From: an uncultured Flavobacteriales bacterium
GTDB taxonomy: Bacteria > Bacteroidota > Bacteroidia > Flavobacteriales_E > Vicingaceae
Reading direction: 5' to 3'
DNA length: 64,000 bases
Assembly (NCBI GenBank): GCA_905479325.1
Contig: CAJQLW010000002.1
Coordinates: 45,787-109,786 of the forward strand
Positions 48,594-58,240 of this stretch are shown piece by piece. Numbering within the stretch: the first letter of the stretch is position 1; each line of letters opens with the position of its first letter. The notes below the pieces were generated by a model, which ran no database searches, was not told the DNA's origin, and saw only the letters and a program-made list of their open reading frames with translations. Made by a program: the position numbers and the translations under genes.

Positions 48594-48698
48594 CGCCCTT
48601 AAAATCAGGGCTTGAAATGGGCTAATTTGGTGAGTTTTTGAATAAAATGAACAAGCCAAAAATCCAAATCTTGCCAAAAAGAATAATAAACTCAAAAG

Positions 48699-50495
48699 AT
48701 GAAATTAAGAAACATCGCCATTATTGCCCACGTTGACCACGGTAAAACTACTTTGGTAGACAAAATGTTATTAGCTGGTAAACTTTTTAGTGACCACGAA
48801 ACTCCAGGAGAGTTAATCATGGATAGCAATGATTTAGAACGAGAACGAGGCATCACAATTTTGGCTAAAAACGTTTCAGTTTTTTACAAAGATTTAAAAA
48901 TCAATATTATTGATACTCCTGGTCACAGTGACTTTGGCGGAGAAGTAGAGCGTGTATTAAATATGGCCGATGGTGTACTTTTATTGGTAGATGCCTTTGA
49001 AGGACCAATGCCACAAACGCGATTTGTATTGCAAAAAGCAATTGAATTAGGCTTGAAGCCGATTGTAGTGGTGAACAAAGTAGACAAAGAAAACTGCACG
49101 CCTGATATCGCTCAAGAAAAGGTTTTCGATTTGATGTTCAACTTGGGAGCGACAGAAGATCAATTGGATTTTCCAACCATATACGGTTCAGCAAAACAAG
49201 GTTGGATGAGTGAAGATTACAAGCAACCAACCGATAATATTATTGCTTTAATGGATTCTATTGTTGAGCATATTCCTGCTCCACAGCCACCTGAAGGTAA
49301 TACTCAGATGTTGATTACTTCACTAGATTATTCTTCATTTATTGGAAGAATTGCTGTTGGTAGATTACACAGGGGGCAGCTGAAAGTGAACCAACAAGTA
49401 GCGATGGTCAAACGAGATGGTTCAATTTCCAAGAGTAAAATCAAGGAACTTTACGTTTTCGAAGGAATGGGTAAAGTAAAGGTTGAGACTGTTGAGGCAG
49501 GAGATATTTGCGCTATTGTTGGCTTAGAAGGTTTTGAAATTGGTGATACTGTTGCTGATGTTGAAAACCCTGAGGCCTTGGCATCAATTAAAATTGACGA
49601 GCCAACCATGAGTATGTTGTTTACGATTAACGATTCGCCTTTCTTCGGTAAAGAAGGAAAGTACGTTACTTCAAGACACATTAAAGATAGATTAGACAAA
49701 GAGTTAGAAAAGAACTTAGCACTTCGAGTGGAAGATACAGGTTCAGCTGATTCGCACAACGTTTTTGGTAGAGGTGTACTTCACTTATCGGTTCTAATTG
49801 AAACGATGAGAAGAGAAGGGTATGAGCTTCAAATTGGTCAGCCACAAGTTATTATTAAAGAAATTGATGGCAAGAAGCATGAGCCAATTGAAGAATTGAC
49901 AATTGATTTACCTGAAGAAGTAAGTGGAAAGGCAATTGAAGTGGTGAATCAACGAAAAGGTGAAATGTTGAACATGGAGCCAAAAGGAGATCGAATGATT
50001 TTAGATTTCGAAATCCCTTCAAGAGGAATTATAGGGTTACGAAATTACTTGTTGACTGCAACAGCAGGTGAAGCGATTATGTCTCACAGATTCAAAGAAT
50101 TTCAACCATATAAAGGTGTAATTCCCGGTCGTCAAAATGGTTCTTTAATTTCAATGGAAACTGGAAAAGCAATTCCTTTCTCATTGAACAACTTGCAAGA
50201 TAGAGGTAAGTTCTTTGTTGATCCTAACGAGGAAATTTATGGTGGTCAAGTTGTTGGTGAGAACACGAGAGCAGGTGACTTGGTAATTAACTTAACCAAA
50301 GCAAAGAAAATGTCTAACATGCGTTCTTCAGGAGCGGATGATAAAGTTAGAATTGCACCTGCAAAGAAGTTTTCTTTAGAAGAAGCGTTGGAATACATTC
50401 AAGCTGATGAGTACGTAGAGGTGACTCCTGAGTCATTAAGAGTGCGAAAGGTAATGTTGAATGAAACAGATCGAAAGAGAGCAGGAAAGAGCTAA
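48699..50495 (+). CDS. typA: Ribosome-associated GTPase TypA/BipA
   Basis: 598 residues, translation-factor GTPase close to EF-G and LepA. P-loop AHVDHGKTT, switch [20 protein letters not shown] at about 127-130, then domains II, III and V, and the C-terminal domain specific to BipA ([32 protein letters not shown]). It binds ribosomes under stress and helps 50S assembly at low temperature. Length is standard (about 600). Preceded by a 105-base leader and followed by a GC-rich terminator. Confidence 0.97.
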   Translation: MKLRNIAIIAHVDHGKTTLVDKMLLAGKLFSDHETPGELIMDSNDLERERGITILAKNVSVFYKDLKINIIDTPGHSDFGGEVERVLNMADGVLLLVDAFEGPMPQTRFVLQKAIELGLKPIVVVNKVDKENCTPDIAQEKVFDLMFNLGATEDQLDFPTIYGSAKQGWMSEDYKQPTDNIIALMDSIVEHIPAPQPPEGNTQMLITSLDYSSFIGRIAVGRLHRGQLKVNQQVAMVKRDGSISKSKIKELYVFEGMGKVKVETVEAGDICAIVGLEGFEIGDTVADVENPEALASIKIDEPTMSMLFTINDSPFFGKEGKYVTSRHIKDRLDKELEKNLALRVEDTGSADSHNVFGRGVLHLSVLIETMRREGYELQIGQPQVIIKEIDGKKHEPIEELTIDLPEEVSGKAIEVVNQRKGEMLNMEPKGDRMILDFEIPSRGIIGLRNYLLTATAGEAIMSHRFKEFQPYKGVIPGRQNGSLISMETGKAIPFSLNNLQDRGKFFVDPNEEIYGGQVVGENTRAGDLVINLTKAKKMSNMRSSGADDKVRIAPAKKFSLEEALEYIQADEYVEVTPESLRVRKVMLNETDRKRAGKS

Positions 50496-50515
50496 TTAGG
50501 CCTTTAACATAAATC

Positions 50516-50556
50516 AAAGCCCGAATCAACTTAGTTGGTTCGGGCTTTTTGTTTTA
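50516..50556. terminator. Bidirectional terminator after typA
   Basis: AAAGCCCGAATCAAC (50516-50530) pairs with 50534-50548 with one G-U pair and a 3-base loop; TTTTTGTTTT follows on the plus strand. Confidence 0.85.
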
Positions 50557-50574
50557 ATAGATAAGAACAAAGCT

Positions 50575-53500
50575 CTACTGTTTGATTACTTTTTTTAACA
50601 GAACACCTTGATTAGTTTGAAATTTGAAGAGGTAAAAACCTGCTTTTAGATGAGAGATAGTGACTTTGTTTTGGATGTGATGAAGTGTAGAAACAATTTT
50701 TCCATTGACATCAATAATATCGAGTCTTTCCAGATTAGTTGATTTTGAACGAATAAATAGTTCGTTTTGGACGGGATTTGGGAACAATTCAACCGTCTCT
50801 ATTTTGCTATTTTCAGCAAGGCCAACAGTTAGACTTACTCTAATTGGCTTAGCTCTTGTTTGTCCGCAACCGTTCAATACAATACAATGATATGTCCCTG
50901 TATCTGCTAAGTTAGCTGAAGAAATGATGAAAGTATTTCCTGTTTCTAAAGGGATTAGCTGGTTGTCCAAATACCATTCATGGGTATTCCCAAAGTCCGA
51001 ATTAACAACAAGCCGAACTGAGTCTCCAAGCTGAATCGGTTGAATGGTGTCAGACTGAGAAGAAATTATAGGTTTTATGCTATCAACTTGAATATAGGAG
51101 TAAAAGCCAATGACTGTATCGTTTTGGTAAAATAAATTACAAGAGTAAAACCCATTGTTCGATAAGTAAAAAGGATCTATTGTAAATGAAGATGATGTTT
51201 CGTTTGGTATTGGTACGTTATTAAATGCCCATTGGAAGGTTGGAACCTCAACCGTTAAGGGGTAGGTGGTCAGTTGCAAACTGTCTATCGAGCAGCTAGC
51301 ATTGAAGTCGGAAGATTTAGCTTTGCTCTCGTAGGCTCCAACATCAATCGTATCACCAATAATTCTTCTATAGCCTCTAATGTCAAAGCTGTCTACAGCA
51401 TTGTTAAGTAAGCCACTGTTTATACAAGGAGATTGTGGCTTCAAGTCCCAATTGAAGCCGTATGGTGTATCTGTTTGCCCTTTAGTTAAGGTTGGTTGAA
51501 TAAAAATTGGCTGATGATTTGTATTGGTAGTATTGTCATATTGATCCTTTGTAGATTGAATATTGCAATAGCTAAAGCTTGGGTTACTGATAGGCCACCA
51601 CCGACTTTGAATGTAGATTTGATTCGAATCAGTTCCAAAAAGTATGGAGTTTACAACGTTTGGATTAGAAGCAACATTACCTCCAAAACAAGCAAGTTCT
51701 GAACCTTGCGAAGCATCATTATTGCAAATAGTGTTATTAAATATTTTTGGGGAAGATCGATCACACGCTATACCTCCACCCTTCAGTGAAGCAGTATTGT
51801 TGAAAATAACGTTCTGATTGATGTTAGAAGCAATTCTATCGTAAGCAGAAGCAATTCGAATTCCACCTCCATCTCTGCTTGATCGATTGTTGTACACTAA
51901 GTTTTTAGTGATCTGGGCAGTTGAATTGACCAAACATATTCCTGCTCCATTTTCGCTGCTATTATCATGTATGCTAGATTTATCAATGCATATATACAAG
52001 CTATTTGAAGCGTATATTCCGCCGCCATTAGCATGAATATTGCAGTGCTGAATTGATAAATTAGAATAACTTAAGTTGAATATAGAGCTGAGTGGATTGG
52101 AAGCTTCTATGCCATATTCTGAACTTTTATTTACGCTACAATACATAAAAACTGAGCTATCAGAATTAGACATATTTCTAAATTTAATTCCTTTCCAACT
52201 TGAGGTTGTTGATGTAAAATGAATGGAATCATTTTTCAGACCTAAGGCTCTAATTTGGCCATAAACTTCAAGTTGAAAAGGTCCTTTAGAACTGATAACT
52301 GTTCCTGGGCAAATTGTTAAAGTTGCACCTTCATTTACTTTTACATCGCCAACAAGCCATACAGTATCTGCGCAAACGGTTAATGAATCATTTATTTCAC
52401 CTATCAAGTTTGAAGAACCCACTCCTTTCAATTCCACTCCATACCTATTTACGTTAGCTAATGTTGAATAAATATGGAGGCTGTCAATAAACAAGCTATT
52501 AGAGGTTGGTTGAAATACAATTTCTATGGTAGTGTCATAAAGAGGTGGAAGTGTAAATGAATTAATGAGGGTATCAAATCCACTAGCTCCTTCTAGTTTC
52601 ATTGGAAAAACACTGCTTGAGGAGACAGAAAGGTCTAGGCTCATGTTTCCAAGATTAGCGATGTTCAGCAACAGCATTTTTTCTAGACCAACACTTACGG
52701 TGTCAAAGTTCAGGTTGTTAGAATCAATAGAGACAAGGTAAATAGAGTCATTCAAAAGCTGAACTGGAGTGTTTTTTCTTAAGACAGTTCCGCTATCGCC
52801 AACGATATAAGACATTCCATTTGGTTGGTAATAAGCAGTATTTAAGTTTTCGGTAGCCGTAAAATCATTAGTCCAAATCACGCCTTGAGTGCTGCTTTTA
52901 TAAATTTTGTTTCTACTTAAAAAATAGCCTTGATGTTGATCAATAAAACTGAAATTAGAAATGTTTTGCCGAAAAGGTGAATTGTTATTTGAAATTGAGT
53001 AAGAGTTGCTTCTAGTCCTGTTCGCGCTAATGCCACCATCATTGGTTTGAACAATTTCTCCGTCTGCTAAATAAAATCCGTTGGTGTCATCTATGAAAAA
53101 TCCGTTGTCATACCATTTATTAGAGTTTCTGTTCGCTGTTTGCCAGTTAGCCCCTGCATTAACTGTTTTATAATATGTTACACCAAAATCTAAACCACAA
53201 TGAGGCCATGGCTGCCTAATGGTAGAAGTGATCAAGTAGCCCACACTGTCACTTGTAAATTGAATGTCATCCTTTCTAAAGCTGGGATTTACATTTGTCC
53301 GATTCCATGATTTACCATAATTATTCGTTTCGTAAAGATCAAAATAATACCAGTAACTTCCATTTGGGTTCGTACTTGAAGCACAGAAGACTCCGATTCT
53401 TTTGAAGTAATAACCATGTTTTGGAGTTACAAAATAGACTCTGGTAATGTCTGAATTTTGCATTAGATCTGTCCATGTTACACCGCCGTCTGTCGATTTA

Positions 53501-53817
53501 TACAGTTTTGATTCTCCTCCGACATAAACCGTGTCTTGGTCAATGCAATGAACAGTTTTTAAATGTATGTTGCTCAAGTTAAAAACATCCACCCAAGTGC
53601 TCCCGGAATCTACTGTTTTAAATAAAGTCCCGCTTTCACCCGAGATAAATCCAACACTATCATTGGCAAAGTCTACTCCAGTTAAGTTATTCCAAGTATT
53701 TAAGTTTATTGAGTTCCAATTTTGACCTTGAATTGAAAAAATAGAATAACATTGAATGGTTAAGAGTAGGAATATTTTTAAAACACCGTATGTTGAAGGC
53801 TTTATCCTAATGTTCAT
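50575..53817 (-). CDS. Very large T9SS cargo protein: propeller, beta-helix and sorting domain
   Basis: 1080 residues. Signal peptide, then sequential domains: a Ycf48/BNR-like propeller (about 35-345, repeats like SGTLFKTVDSGSTWVDV and KLYKSTDGGVTWTDL), an Ig-like choice-of-anchor D type domain (about 370-475, LNIANLGNMSLDLS, ELKGVGSS), a right-handed parallel beta-helix (about 485-790, repeats such as SSIHDNSSENGAGICLVNS and NNTASLKGGGIACDRS), two Ig-like segments (about 840-995), and a type A T9SS C-terminal signal (about 1005-1080, VELFPNPVQNELFIRS, GKIVSTLHHI, LKAGFYLFKF). It is secreted and bound to the surface via T9SS. Binding role is inferred only. Confidence 0.87.
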   Translation of the reverse strand: MNIRIKPSTYGVLKIFLLLTIQCYSIFSIQGQNWNSINLNTWNNLTGVDFANDSVGFISGESGTLFKTVDSGSTWVDVFNLSNIHLKTVHCIDQDTVYVGGESKLYKSTDGGVTWTDLMQNSDITRVYFVTPKHGYYFKRIGVFCASSTNPNGSYWYYFDLYETNNYGKSWNRTNVNPSFRKDDIQFTSDSVGYLITSTIRQPWPHCGLDFGVTYYKTVNAGANWQTANRNSNKWYDNGFFIDDTNGFYLADGEIVQTNDGGISANRTRSNSYSISNNNSPFRQNISNFSFIDQHQGYFLSRNKIYKSSTQGVIWTNDFTATENLNTAYYQPNGMSYIVGDSGTVLRKNTPVQLLNDSIYLVSIDSNNLNFDTVSVGLEKMLLLNIANLGNMSLDLSVSSSSVFPMKLEGASGFDTLINSFTLPPLYDTTIEIVFQPTSNSLFIDSLHIYSTLANVNRYGVELKGVGSSNLIGEINDSLTVCADTVWLVGDVKVNEGATLTICPGTVISSKGPFQLEVYGQIRALGLKNDSIHFTSTTSSWKGIKFRNMSNSDSSVFMYCSVNKSSEYGIEASNPLSSIFNLSYSNLSIQHCNIHANGGGIYASNSLYICIDKSSIHDNSSENGAGICLVNSTAQITKNLVYNNRSSRDGGGIRIASAYDRIASNINQNVIFNNTASLKGGGIACDRSSPKIFNNTICNNDASQGSELACFGGNVASNPNVVNSILFGTDSNQIYIQSRWWPISNPSFSYCNIQSTKDQYDNTTNTNHQPIFIQPTLTKGQTDTPYGFNWDLKPQSPCINSGLLNNAVDSFDIRGYRRIIGDTIDVGAYESKAKSSDFNASCSIDSLQLTTYPLTVEVPTFQWAFNNVPIPNETSSSFTIDPFYLSNNGFYSCNLFYQNDTVIGFYSYIQVDSIKPIISSQSDTIQPIQLGDSVRLVVNSDFGNTHEWYLDNQLIPLETGNTFIISSANLADTGTYHCIVLNGCGQTRAKPIRVSLTVGLAENSKIETVELFPNPVQNELFIRSKSTNLERLDIIDVNGKIVSTLHHIQNKVTISHLKAGFYLFKFQTNQGVLLKKVIKQ

Positions 53818-53821
53818 AGGT

Positions 53822-53829
53822 CAAAGGTA
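53822..53829 (-). promoter_or_regulatory. -7 element four bases before the T9SS cargo start
   Basis: Minus strand TACCTTTG, then ACCT, then ATG 53817. Predicts a leaderless mRNA. Confidence 0.55.
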
Positions 53830-53912
53830 GTGCTAAATTTATTTTAAAGCTATTGATTTCTATGTTTTACTTGACGATGTAAATAGTTTAATTTTATTGT
53901 TCAAACTATTTT

Positions 53913-54377
53913 ATGAACCCTCAATTAAAACTATTCTTACTCTTCTTGTTGTTCAACTTTGGCGGACTTGCTTTAGGGTCTTATTTACAGGGAAGTATAG
54001 CTAATAATACGTGGTATTCCGAGCTAAACAGAGCTCCTTGGACACCTCCGGGTTGGGTGTTTGGCGCCGCTTGGTTTGTGATTATGTTGGCTTATTCCTA
54101 TTATTTGAGTCAATTGTCCATTACCATTAACCACCGTTTTATCTCGGTTCTCTTTGTTGTTTCTTGGGTACTGAACGTAGCTTGGAGTCCCTTGTTTTTT
54201 AGATTTCACCAAACGCAGTTAGCACTACTTGTATTGGCCTTATTGTTTCTGTGCATTTTAACCTTCTTTCTTTTGTTTGGCAGAAAAATGGGTGTTCTTA
54301 GCTTTTTGTTACTGCCGTATTTAGTATGGTTAGGAATCGCTTTCTCTCTAAATTGGTATGTAATTGCTAACAATTAA
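53913..54377 (+). CDS. tspO: TspO/MBR family membrane protein
   Basis: 154 residues with five transmembrane helices. The LNRAPWTPPGWVFGAAWFVIMLAYSYYLSQ stretch is the diagnostic TspO/translocator motif (conserved Trp-rich loop after the first helix). TspO binds porphyrins and tetrapyrroles and is thought to handle or degrade them. Haem genes lie 4 kb downstream on the opposite strand (hemG, hemN), which suits a tetrapyrrole role but is not proof of one. The next gene starts 1 bp after its stop. Confidence 0.92.
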   Translation: MNPQLKLFLLFLLFNFGGLALGSYLQGSIANNTWYSELNRAPWTPPGWVFGAAWFVIMLAYSYYLSQLSITINHRFISVLFVVSWVLNVAWSPLFFRFHQTQLALLVLALLFLCILTFFLLFGRKMGVLSFLLLPYLVWLGIAFSLNWYVIANN

Positions 54378-54378
54378 C

Positions 54379-55278
54379 ATGAAAGTTCTACGTCTATTTA
54401 TACTTTTCTTGTTGATTGTAGCGGCAGGTTATAACGTTTTTTTATGGACCATTACATTCGATAAAGCTAAGTTGCAAAACAACTCTAACGGAGCAGTAGA
54501 AATCATTGGCCATGGAGGAATTGGATTTAACTCTTGGTTTCCATTTAAGTATTTTCCATCAAACAGTTATGGTTCCTTATTTAAAGCACTAAATGAGTAT
54601 GGGGCTGATGGAGTTGAGATAGATCTTCACTTAACTGCTGATGGGCAGTTTGTACTGTTTCACGACAGTAAAATGGAAAATAGTACAGCGCTTTCTGGTT
54701 GTCCTTCTGATAGAACATTAGATGAATTGAAGGCGACTAAATACAAACTGGGCGCTCCTTTTGATTGGTTTCATGATGAGCGAATTATTGGGTTTGAGGA
54801 GTTGATTGATACGCTTAAGAAAAGAGAGACATTCCCCATTATTCATCTTGATATAAGAAATTGGAGTGAATGTAACACGACAGAAGAAAATGTGGAATTT
54901 GAATCAACATTGGCTAAAGCTTTAATTACTTTTCTTAAATTTAAAGAGATACCAAAAGAAAAAGTTCTACTAATTTCACTCTCTCAGAATTTTTTACAGC
55001 AACTCAAGAAGTATGATAATCCATATCCTGTTTCCTTTGAGATTGTGGGTAGAGAAGAAGATCTCTTGCAATGGGCCATTGAATACGGTGTAAATTCAGT
55101 TACGGTTAAACCAAGATTATTGACGAAGGAACTTTCTAAAAATGCCCATGAAGCAGGGATTAAGGTAATTACCTTTGGTGCAAAAAGTAAAAGCGGTAAT
55201 AAAAAATTGTTAGAACTCAATCCAGATGTGATTCAAACCGACAATATACCTGCTTTGCAGGATTTGTTGGGATATTGA
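54379..55278 (+). CDS. Glycerophosphodiester phosphodiesterase
   Basis: 299 residues from ATG 54379; a TTG at 54364 in the same frame overlaps tspO. N-terminal hydrophobic segment (LRLFILFLLIVAAGYNVFLW), then a GDPD TIM barrel: the catalytic first His sits in IIGHGGIGF where most members have H-R-G (the Arg is Gly here), followed by the metal-binding Glu-x-Asp and second His in GVEIDLHLTADGQFVLFHD, and EDLLQWAIEYGVNSVTVKPRLL later. It hydrolyses glycerophosphodiesters to glycerol-3-phosphate and an alcohol, in the periplasm or anchored to the inner membrane. Pairs with tspO in a two-gene unit. Confidence 0.85.
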   Translation: MKVLRLFILFLLIVAAGYNVFLWTITFDKAKLQNNSNGAVEIIGHGGIGFNSWFPFKYFPSNSYGSLFKALNEYGADGVEIDLHLTADGQFVLFHDSKMENSTALSGCPSDRTLDELKATKYKLGAPFDWFHDERIIGFEELIDTLKKRETFPIIHLDIRNWSECNTTEENVEFESTLAKALITFLKFKEIPKEKVLLISLSQNFLQQLKKYDNPYPVSFEIVGREEDLLQWAIEYGVNSVTVKPRLLTKELSKNAHEAGIKVITFGAKSKSGNKKLLELNPDVIQTDNIPALQDLLGY

Positions 55279-55373
55279 TGTATCGCTCCGCACTGTTAAC
55301 TTGCTTTTTTTTGGTGGTATGGTAATGTGCTGTTCTTTCATCAAAATAACAAGAGGGTAACACATACCGCCAC

Positions 55374-56084
55374 TTACTTCAAAGGAATTGCGCTTAATTC
55401 TTGCTCAATAATTCCATACAATTCCTCTTCCCAATCAATGGCTTCAATTTTTGGGAAAACATTGTTTACCCTAAAATCTCTCGGACTAATTATGATTTTC
55501 ACCCTTTTATGAAGGGCATTTTGCGTTAACAGAAAGACTTCTTCAATCGCTTCGTCTCCAACAGGAATACAGCCAACTGTAGCTGCTTTTCCATGTATAA
55601 AAATGTCGCCTCCCATTTTTGCAACAGATGATAAATTGGATTTTTCACGATCAAATTCATTGGGGTAGCTAACTTTTATGGAAAGGTAATAGGAACTATT
55701 TGGATTGAGGTATTCTACGTGATAAATTCCCTCTGGTATTTGCTGATCACCTTCCCTCAACTTAGGGCCCAACTTTCCGCTGTATGCCGTGAAAGGATAC
55801 TCTTTTATGAATTTTATTCTGTGATTTTTAATTCCGTATACTTCAAGAATTTGTTCCTCTTTAAAGGCCACTAAAACAATCTCTTCAGGCAACTCTTTAA
55901 ATTCCGCCTTACTTAAGTTTGCTTCTAATCTTTCAACTGCAGTAGTTCCAATTTTCTCAACTATCGTTTCTACTGTTTCTTTCGACTTCACTTTGTTTAT
56001 TAATGGCATGTAGATGGACCTTCCAAATTTTAAGAATAGTAGTGTTAAAACAACAACAGTTAAAGTTAGCAGTATTTTTTTCAA
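55374..56084 (-). CDS. L,D-transpeptidase family protein (YkuD-like)
   Basis: 236 residues starting at TTG 56084 (no ATG in frame). A single N-terminal helix (ILLTLTVVVLTLLFLKFG) anchors or exports it. The catalytic domain covers about 80-215: IVLVAFKEEQILEVYGIKN, GDQQIPEGIYHVEYLN, and the YkuD active site GGDIFIHGKAATVGCIPVG with His, Gly and Cys. It would cross-link peptidoglycan or attach proteins to it; in the Bacteroidota this subset resembles murein L,D-transpeptidases of the ErfK type. Same strand as the hemN-hemG-YdcF operon, 46 bp below it. Confidence 0.85.
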   Translation of the reverse strand: MKKILLTLTVVVLTLLFLKFGRSIYMPLINKVKSKETVETIVEKIGTTAVERLEANLSKAEFKELPEEIVLVAFKEEQILEVYGIKNHRIKFIKEYPFTAYSGKLGPKLREGDQQIPEGIYHVEYLNPNSSYYLSIKVSYPNEFDREKSNLSSVAKMGGDIFIHGKAATVGCIPVGDEAIEEVFLLTQNALHKRVKIIISPRDFRVNNVFPKIEAIDWEEELYGIIEQELSAIPLK

Positions 56085-56129
56085 AAGTTTATAATAAGTT
56101 GTTTAGCAATAATTTTACTTTTTCTTATT

Positions 56130-56882
56130 TCAACAATACCCTTTTACTTTGTAGGTATAAATTCCTACCCATTCGTGCAGCAACCAATACCAATAATTAA
56201 GTACTTGAGGGCTGGGTAAAATCAAGTTATTCAAGGTAAATCGATCTGCCTCGTAACTTACATAATCCACCGGAAAAGCAGTAGGAGAGGCGCCCAATTT
56301 CCTAAAACAAGCCATGCTTCTTGGCATGTGCGTCGCTGATGTTGAAAGTAATACCTTTTCATTTTTACTCAGTAGCTCAATGGCAAACTTGGCGTTTTCG
56401 TAGGTGTTTCTCGATTTTGTGTCCAATAAAATGTCTTCTTGTTTAACGCCCAAGCTCAAAAGGTATTTTTCAATGTGAAGTGCTTCAACATTTTGTTTGT
56501 CCAACCGACCTGAACCACCCGCGAACAGTATTTTTTTCACCTGCCCACTTTTATACAATGGCAGTACGTTCATTAATCGTTCACTGTTGCCATAAAAGGC
56601 GGTTTGTTGGTGAATTTTATCGTAGCTAGAAATTCCTCCCAAAACTACAGCTACGTCATATTTTTCGGAAGTTGTAAAAGCCGGAAATTGGTTCTCCCAA
56701 AGGCGGCTTACTTCATTAAATACAAACTGATTAGAAAAAAATAGTAAAACAACTAAGGAGCCGATTCTGTATCTTTTTTTTCGTTTTTCAACCTTTGTGC
56801 TCAAAGAAAGAACCAGCAAAACAAGCACCCAAATCAAGGGTTGCAATGCAAAGGAAAATACTTTTGAAAGAATGAAAAACAT
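56130..56882 (-). CDS. YdcF/ElyC/SanA family protein (DUF218)
   Basis: 250 residues. Two N-terminal helices (MFFILSKVFSFALQPLIWVLVLLVLSL and IGSLVVLLFFSNQFVF) then the DUF218 domain: YDVAVVLGGISSYD, KKILFAGGSGRLDKQNVEALHIEKYLLSLGVKQEDILLDTKSRNTYENA and KVLLSTSATHMPRSMACFRKLGASPTAFPVDY. Members such as ElyC and SanA affect envelope integrity and lipid carrier use; the exact activity is unknown. Start overlaps the hemG stop by one base (TAATG), so it is translationally coupled. Confidence 0.87.
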   Translation of the reverse strand: MFFILSKVFSFALQPLIWVLVLLVLSLSTKVEKRKKRYRIGSLVVLLFFSNQFVFNEVSRLWENQFPAFTTSEKYDVAVVLGGISSYDKIHQQTAFYGNSERLMNVLPLYKSGQVKKILFAGGSGRLDKQNVEALHIEKYLLSLGVKQEDILLDTKSRNTYENAKFAIELLSKNEKVLLSTSATHMPRSMACFRKLGASPTAFPVDYVSYEADRFTLNNLILPSPQVLNYWYWLLHEWVGIYTYKVKGYC

Positions 56883-58240
56883 TACATGAGGCTTTGGGCT
56901 GCTAAGCTACCATTTTTGATACAATCGCTTACGGAGATTCCTTTGTAAAAATTTGCAGCAATTTTAAAGTTATGGTGCGCGCCTAAAAATAGGTCAATTT
57001 CACTTTCAATTGTTTTGTAGCCTACCTCGTATTGCGGAATTCCCCGTTTCCACCTAACAATGTGCTTTAGATCAAAATTGCCACTCAGTCCTAATAAATC
57101 ACGCAAGCAGGTGTTCAATTCCTCGAATACTTCCTCATCGCTCTTTCCTGCAATTTCAGGATAACGTGCACCTCCGCAAATTACTGTGATTAAATCTTTG
57201 CCATTGGGTGCCGTGTGCGGGAAAAAATGACTGTTAAACAGAATTCCTAAGAAGGGCACTTTTTCCTCATTGCGGCTGAGTATGCCAAAGGCCTTTTCTT
57301 TAAAAGCCATGTTTTTCGAATCGAATGCAAAGTGAACCGCCATGGCTGGCACATAGTTGATTTTAGATAAGCTGGTACTTAAGCCAAAAGCAAAATTATG
57401 CGCTAATTCTGCTAGGGCAAATGCAGGCAGTGCTGAGATTACATGTGTAGTAACAAGGGTTTTCTCTTCTCCATTTTGCTCATAATGAATGGTGTAGTTC
57501 TGGTTTGAATGTTCTATTTTGGTACACTTAGCTCCCCATTGCACCTCTTGTTCAATTGTTTTATACAGTGCAGAAATCAATTCTTGCAAGCCATTTTTAA
57601 AGGTAAAAATCTTTTGTTTTGGAAGGCCTATTGTTTCATTTTCAATCTTTTTTGCCTTCATAATTTTCATCATTCCCTTAATGATGGAACCGTGTTTTTC
57701 CTCAGCCTCTTTAATCAGATTCATGGTGTATTTTGCACTCATTTTGTAAGGGTCGCCGGCATAAATTCCGGTTACAAAAGGCGTAATAAAATCATCTAAT
57801 ATTTGCTTGCCCAAACGGCGTTCAATAAAAGCGGCTAAACTTTCATCTTCCGTTGCACTGCTTGTTTTGTTAAAAGGCTCTTTTAAAATTGAAAGTAGGG
57901 TAGAGAAACTAAAAAGCTTGCTTTGTAGCATTTTTTTTAGTCCGCTAGGAAATGGTTCAATGCTTCCGTTTTTAAGCACAAATCTATTGCTCGAAGCTTT
58001 CTCTTCGGGAAAAATTAACTTTTCCCAAAGTCCTAGTTCTTCAATTAATTTTTTGGTTTCAGCATTGTTTATTAGCACCGTGTTGGGCCCGTGCTCTAGG
58101 GTAAAGCCTAGTTGCTGTGAAGATTGAATTTTACCACCAACGGATGGATTGGCTTCCAGTAGAATAAATTCTTTCCCTGCTTTTTTTAACTCAAAAGCCG
58201 CTGACAATCCACTAATTCCTCCGCCTAAAATAGCAATCAT
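56882..58240 (-). CDS. hemG: Protoporphyrinogen oxidase
   Basis: 452 residues, FAD-dependent amine oxidase fold of the HemY/PPOX type: dinucleotide-binding GGGISGLSAAFELKKAGKEFILLEA at the start, LGFTLEHGPNTVL, VTTHVISALPAFALAELA and a C-terminal FAD motif NFYKGISVSDCIKNG. It removes six electrons from protoporphyrinogen IX (or coproporphyrinogen III in the alternative route) using oxygen. Which substrate is used cannot be told from sequence. Coupled to hemN upstream (ATGA overlap) and to the DUF218 gene downstream. Confidence 0.9.
   Translation of the reverse strand: MIAILGGGISGLSAAFELKKAGKEFILLEANPSVGGKIQSSQQLGFTLEHGPNTVLINNAETKKLIEELGLWEKLIFPEEKASSNRFVLKNGSIEPFPSGLKKMLQSKLFSFSTLLSILKEPFNKTSSATEDESLAAFIERRLGKQILDDFITPFVTGIYAGDPYKMSAKYTMNLIKEAEEKHGSIIKGMMKIMKAKKIENETIGLPKQKIFTFKNGLQELISALYKTIEQEVQWGAKCTKIEHSNQNYTIHYEQNGEEKTLVTTHVISALPAFALAELAHNFAFGLSTSLSKINYVPAMAVHFAFDSKNMAFKEKAFGILSRNEEKVPFLGILFNSHFFPHTAPNGKDLITVICGGARYPEIAGKSDEEVFEELNTCLRDLLGLSGNFDLKHIVRWKRGIPQYEVGYKTIESEIDLFLGAHHNFKIAANFYKGISVSDCIKNGSLAAQSLM

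Noticed and set aside
55312..55371. GGTGGTATG/CATACCGCC inverted repeat between convergent genes as a terminator
   Set aside because: The loop is over 40 bases and no T-run follows on the plus strand.
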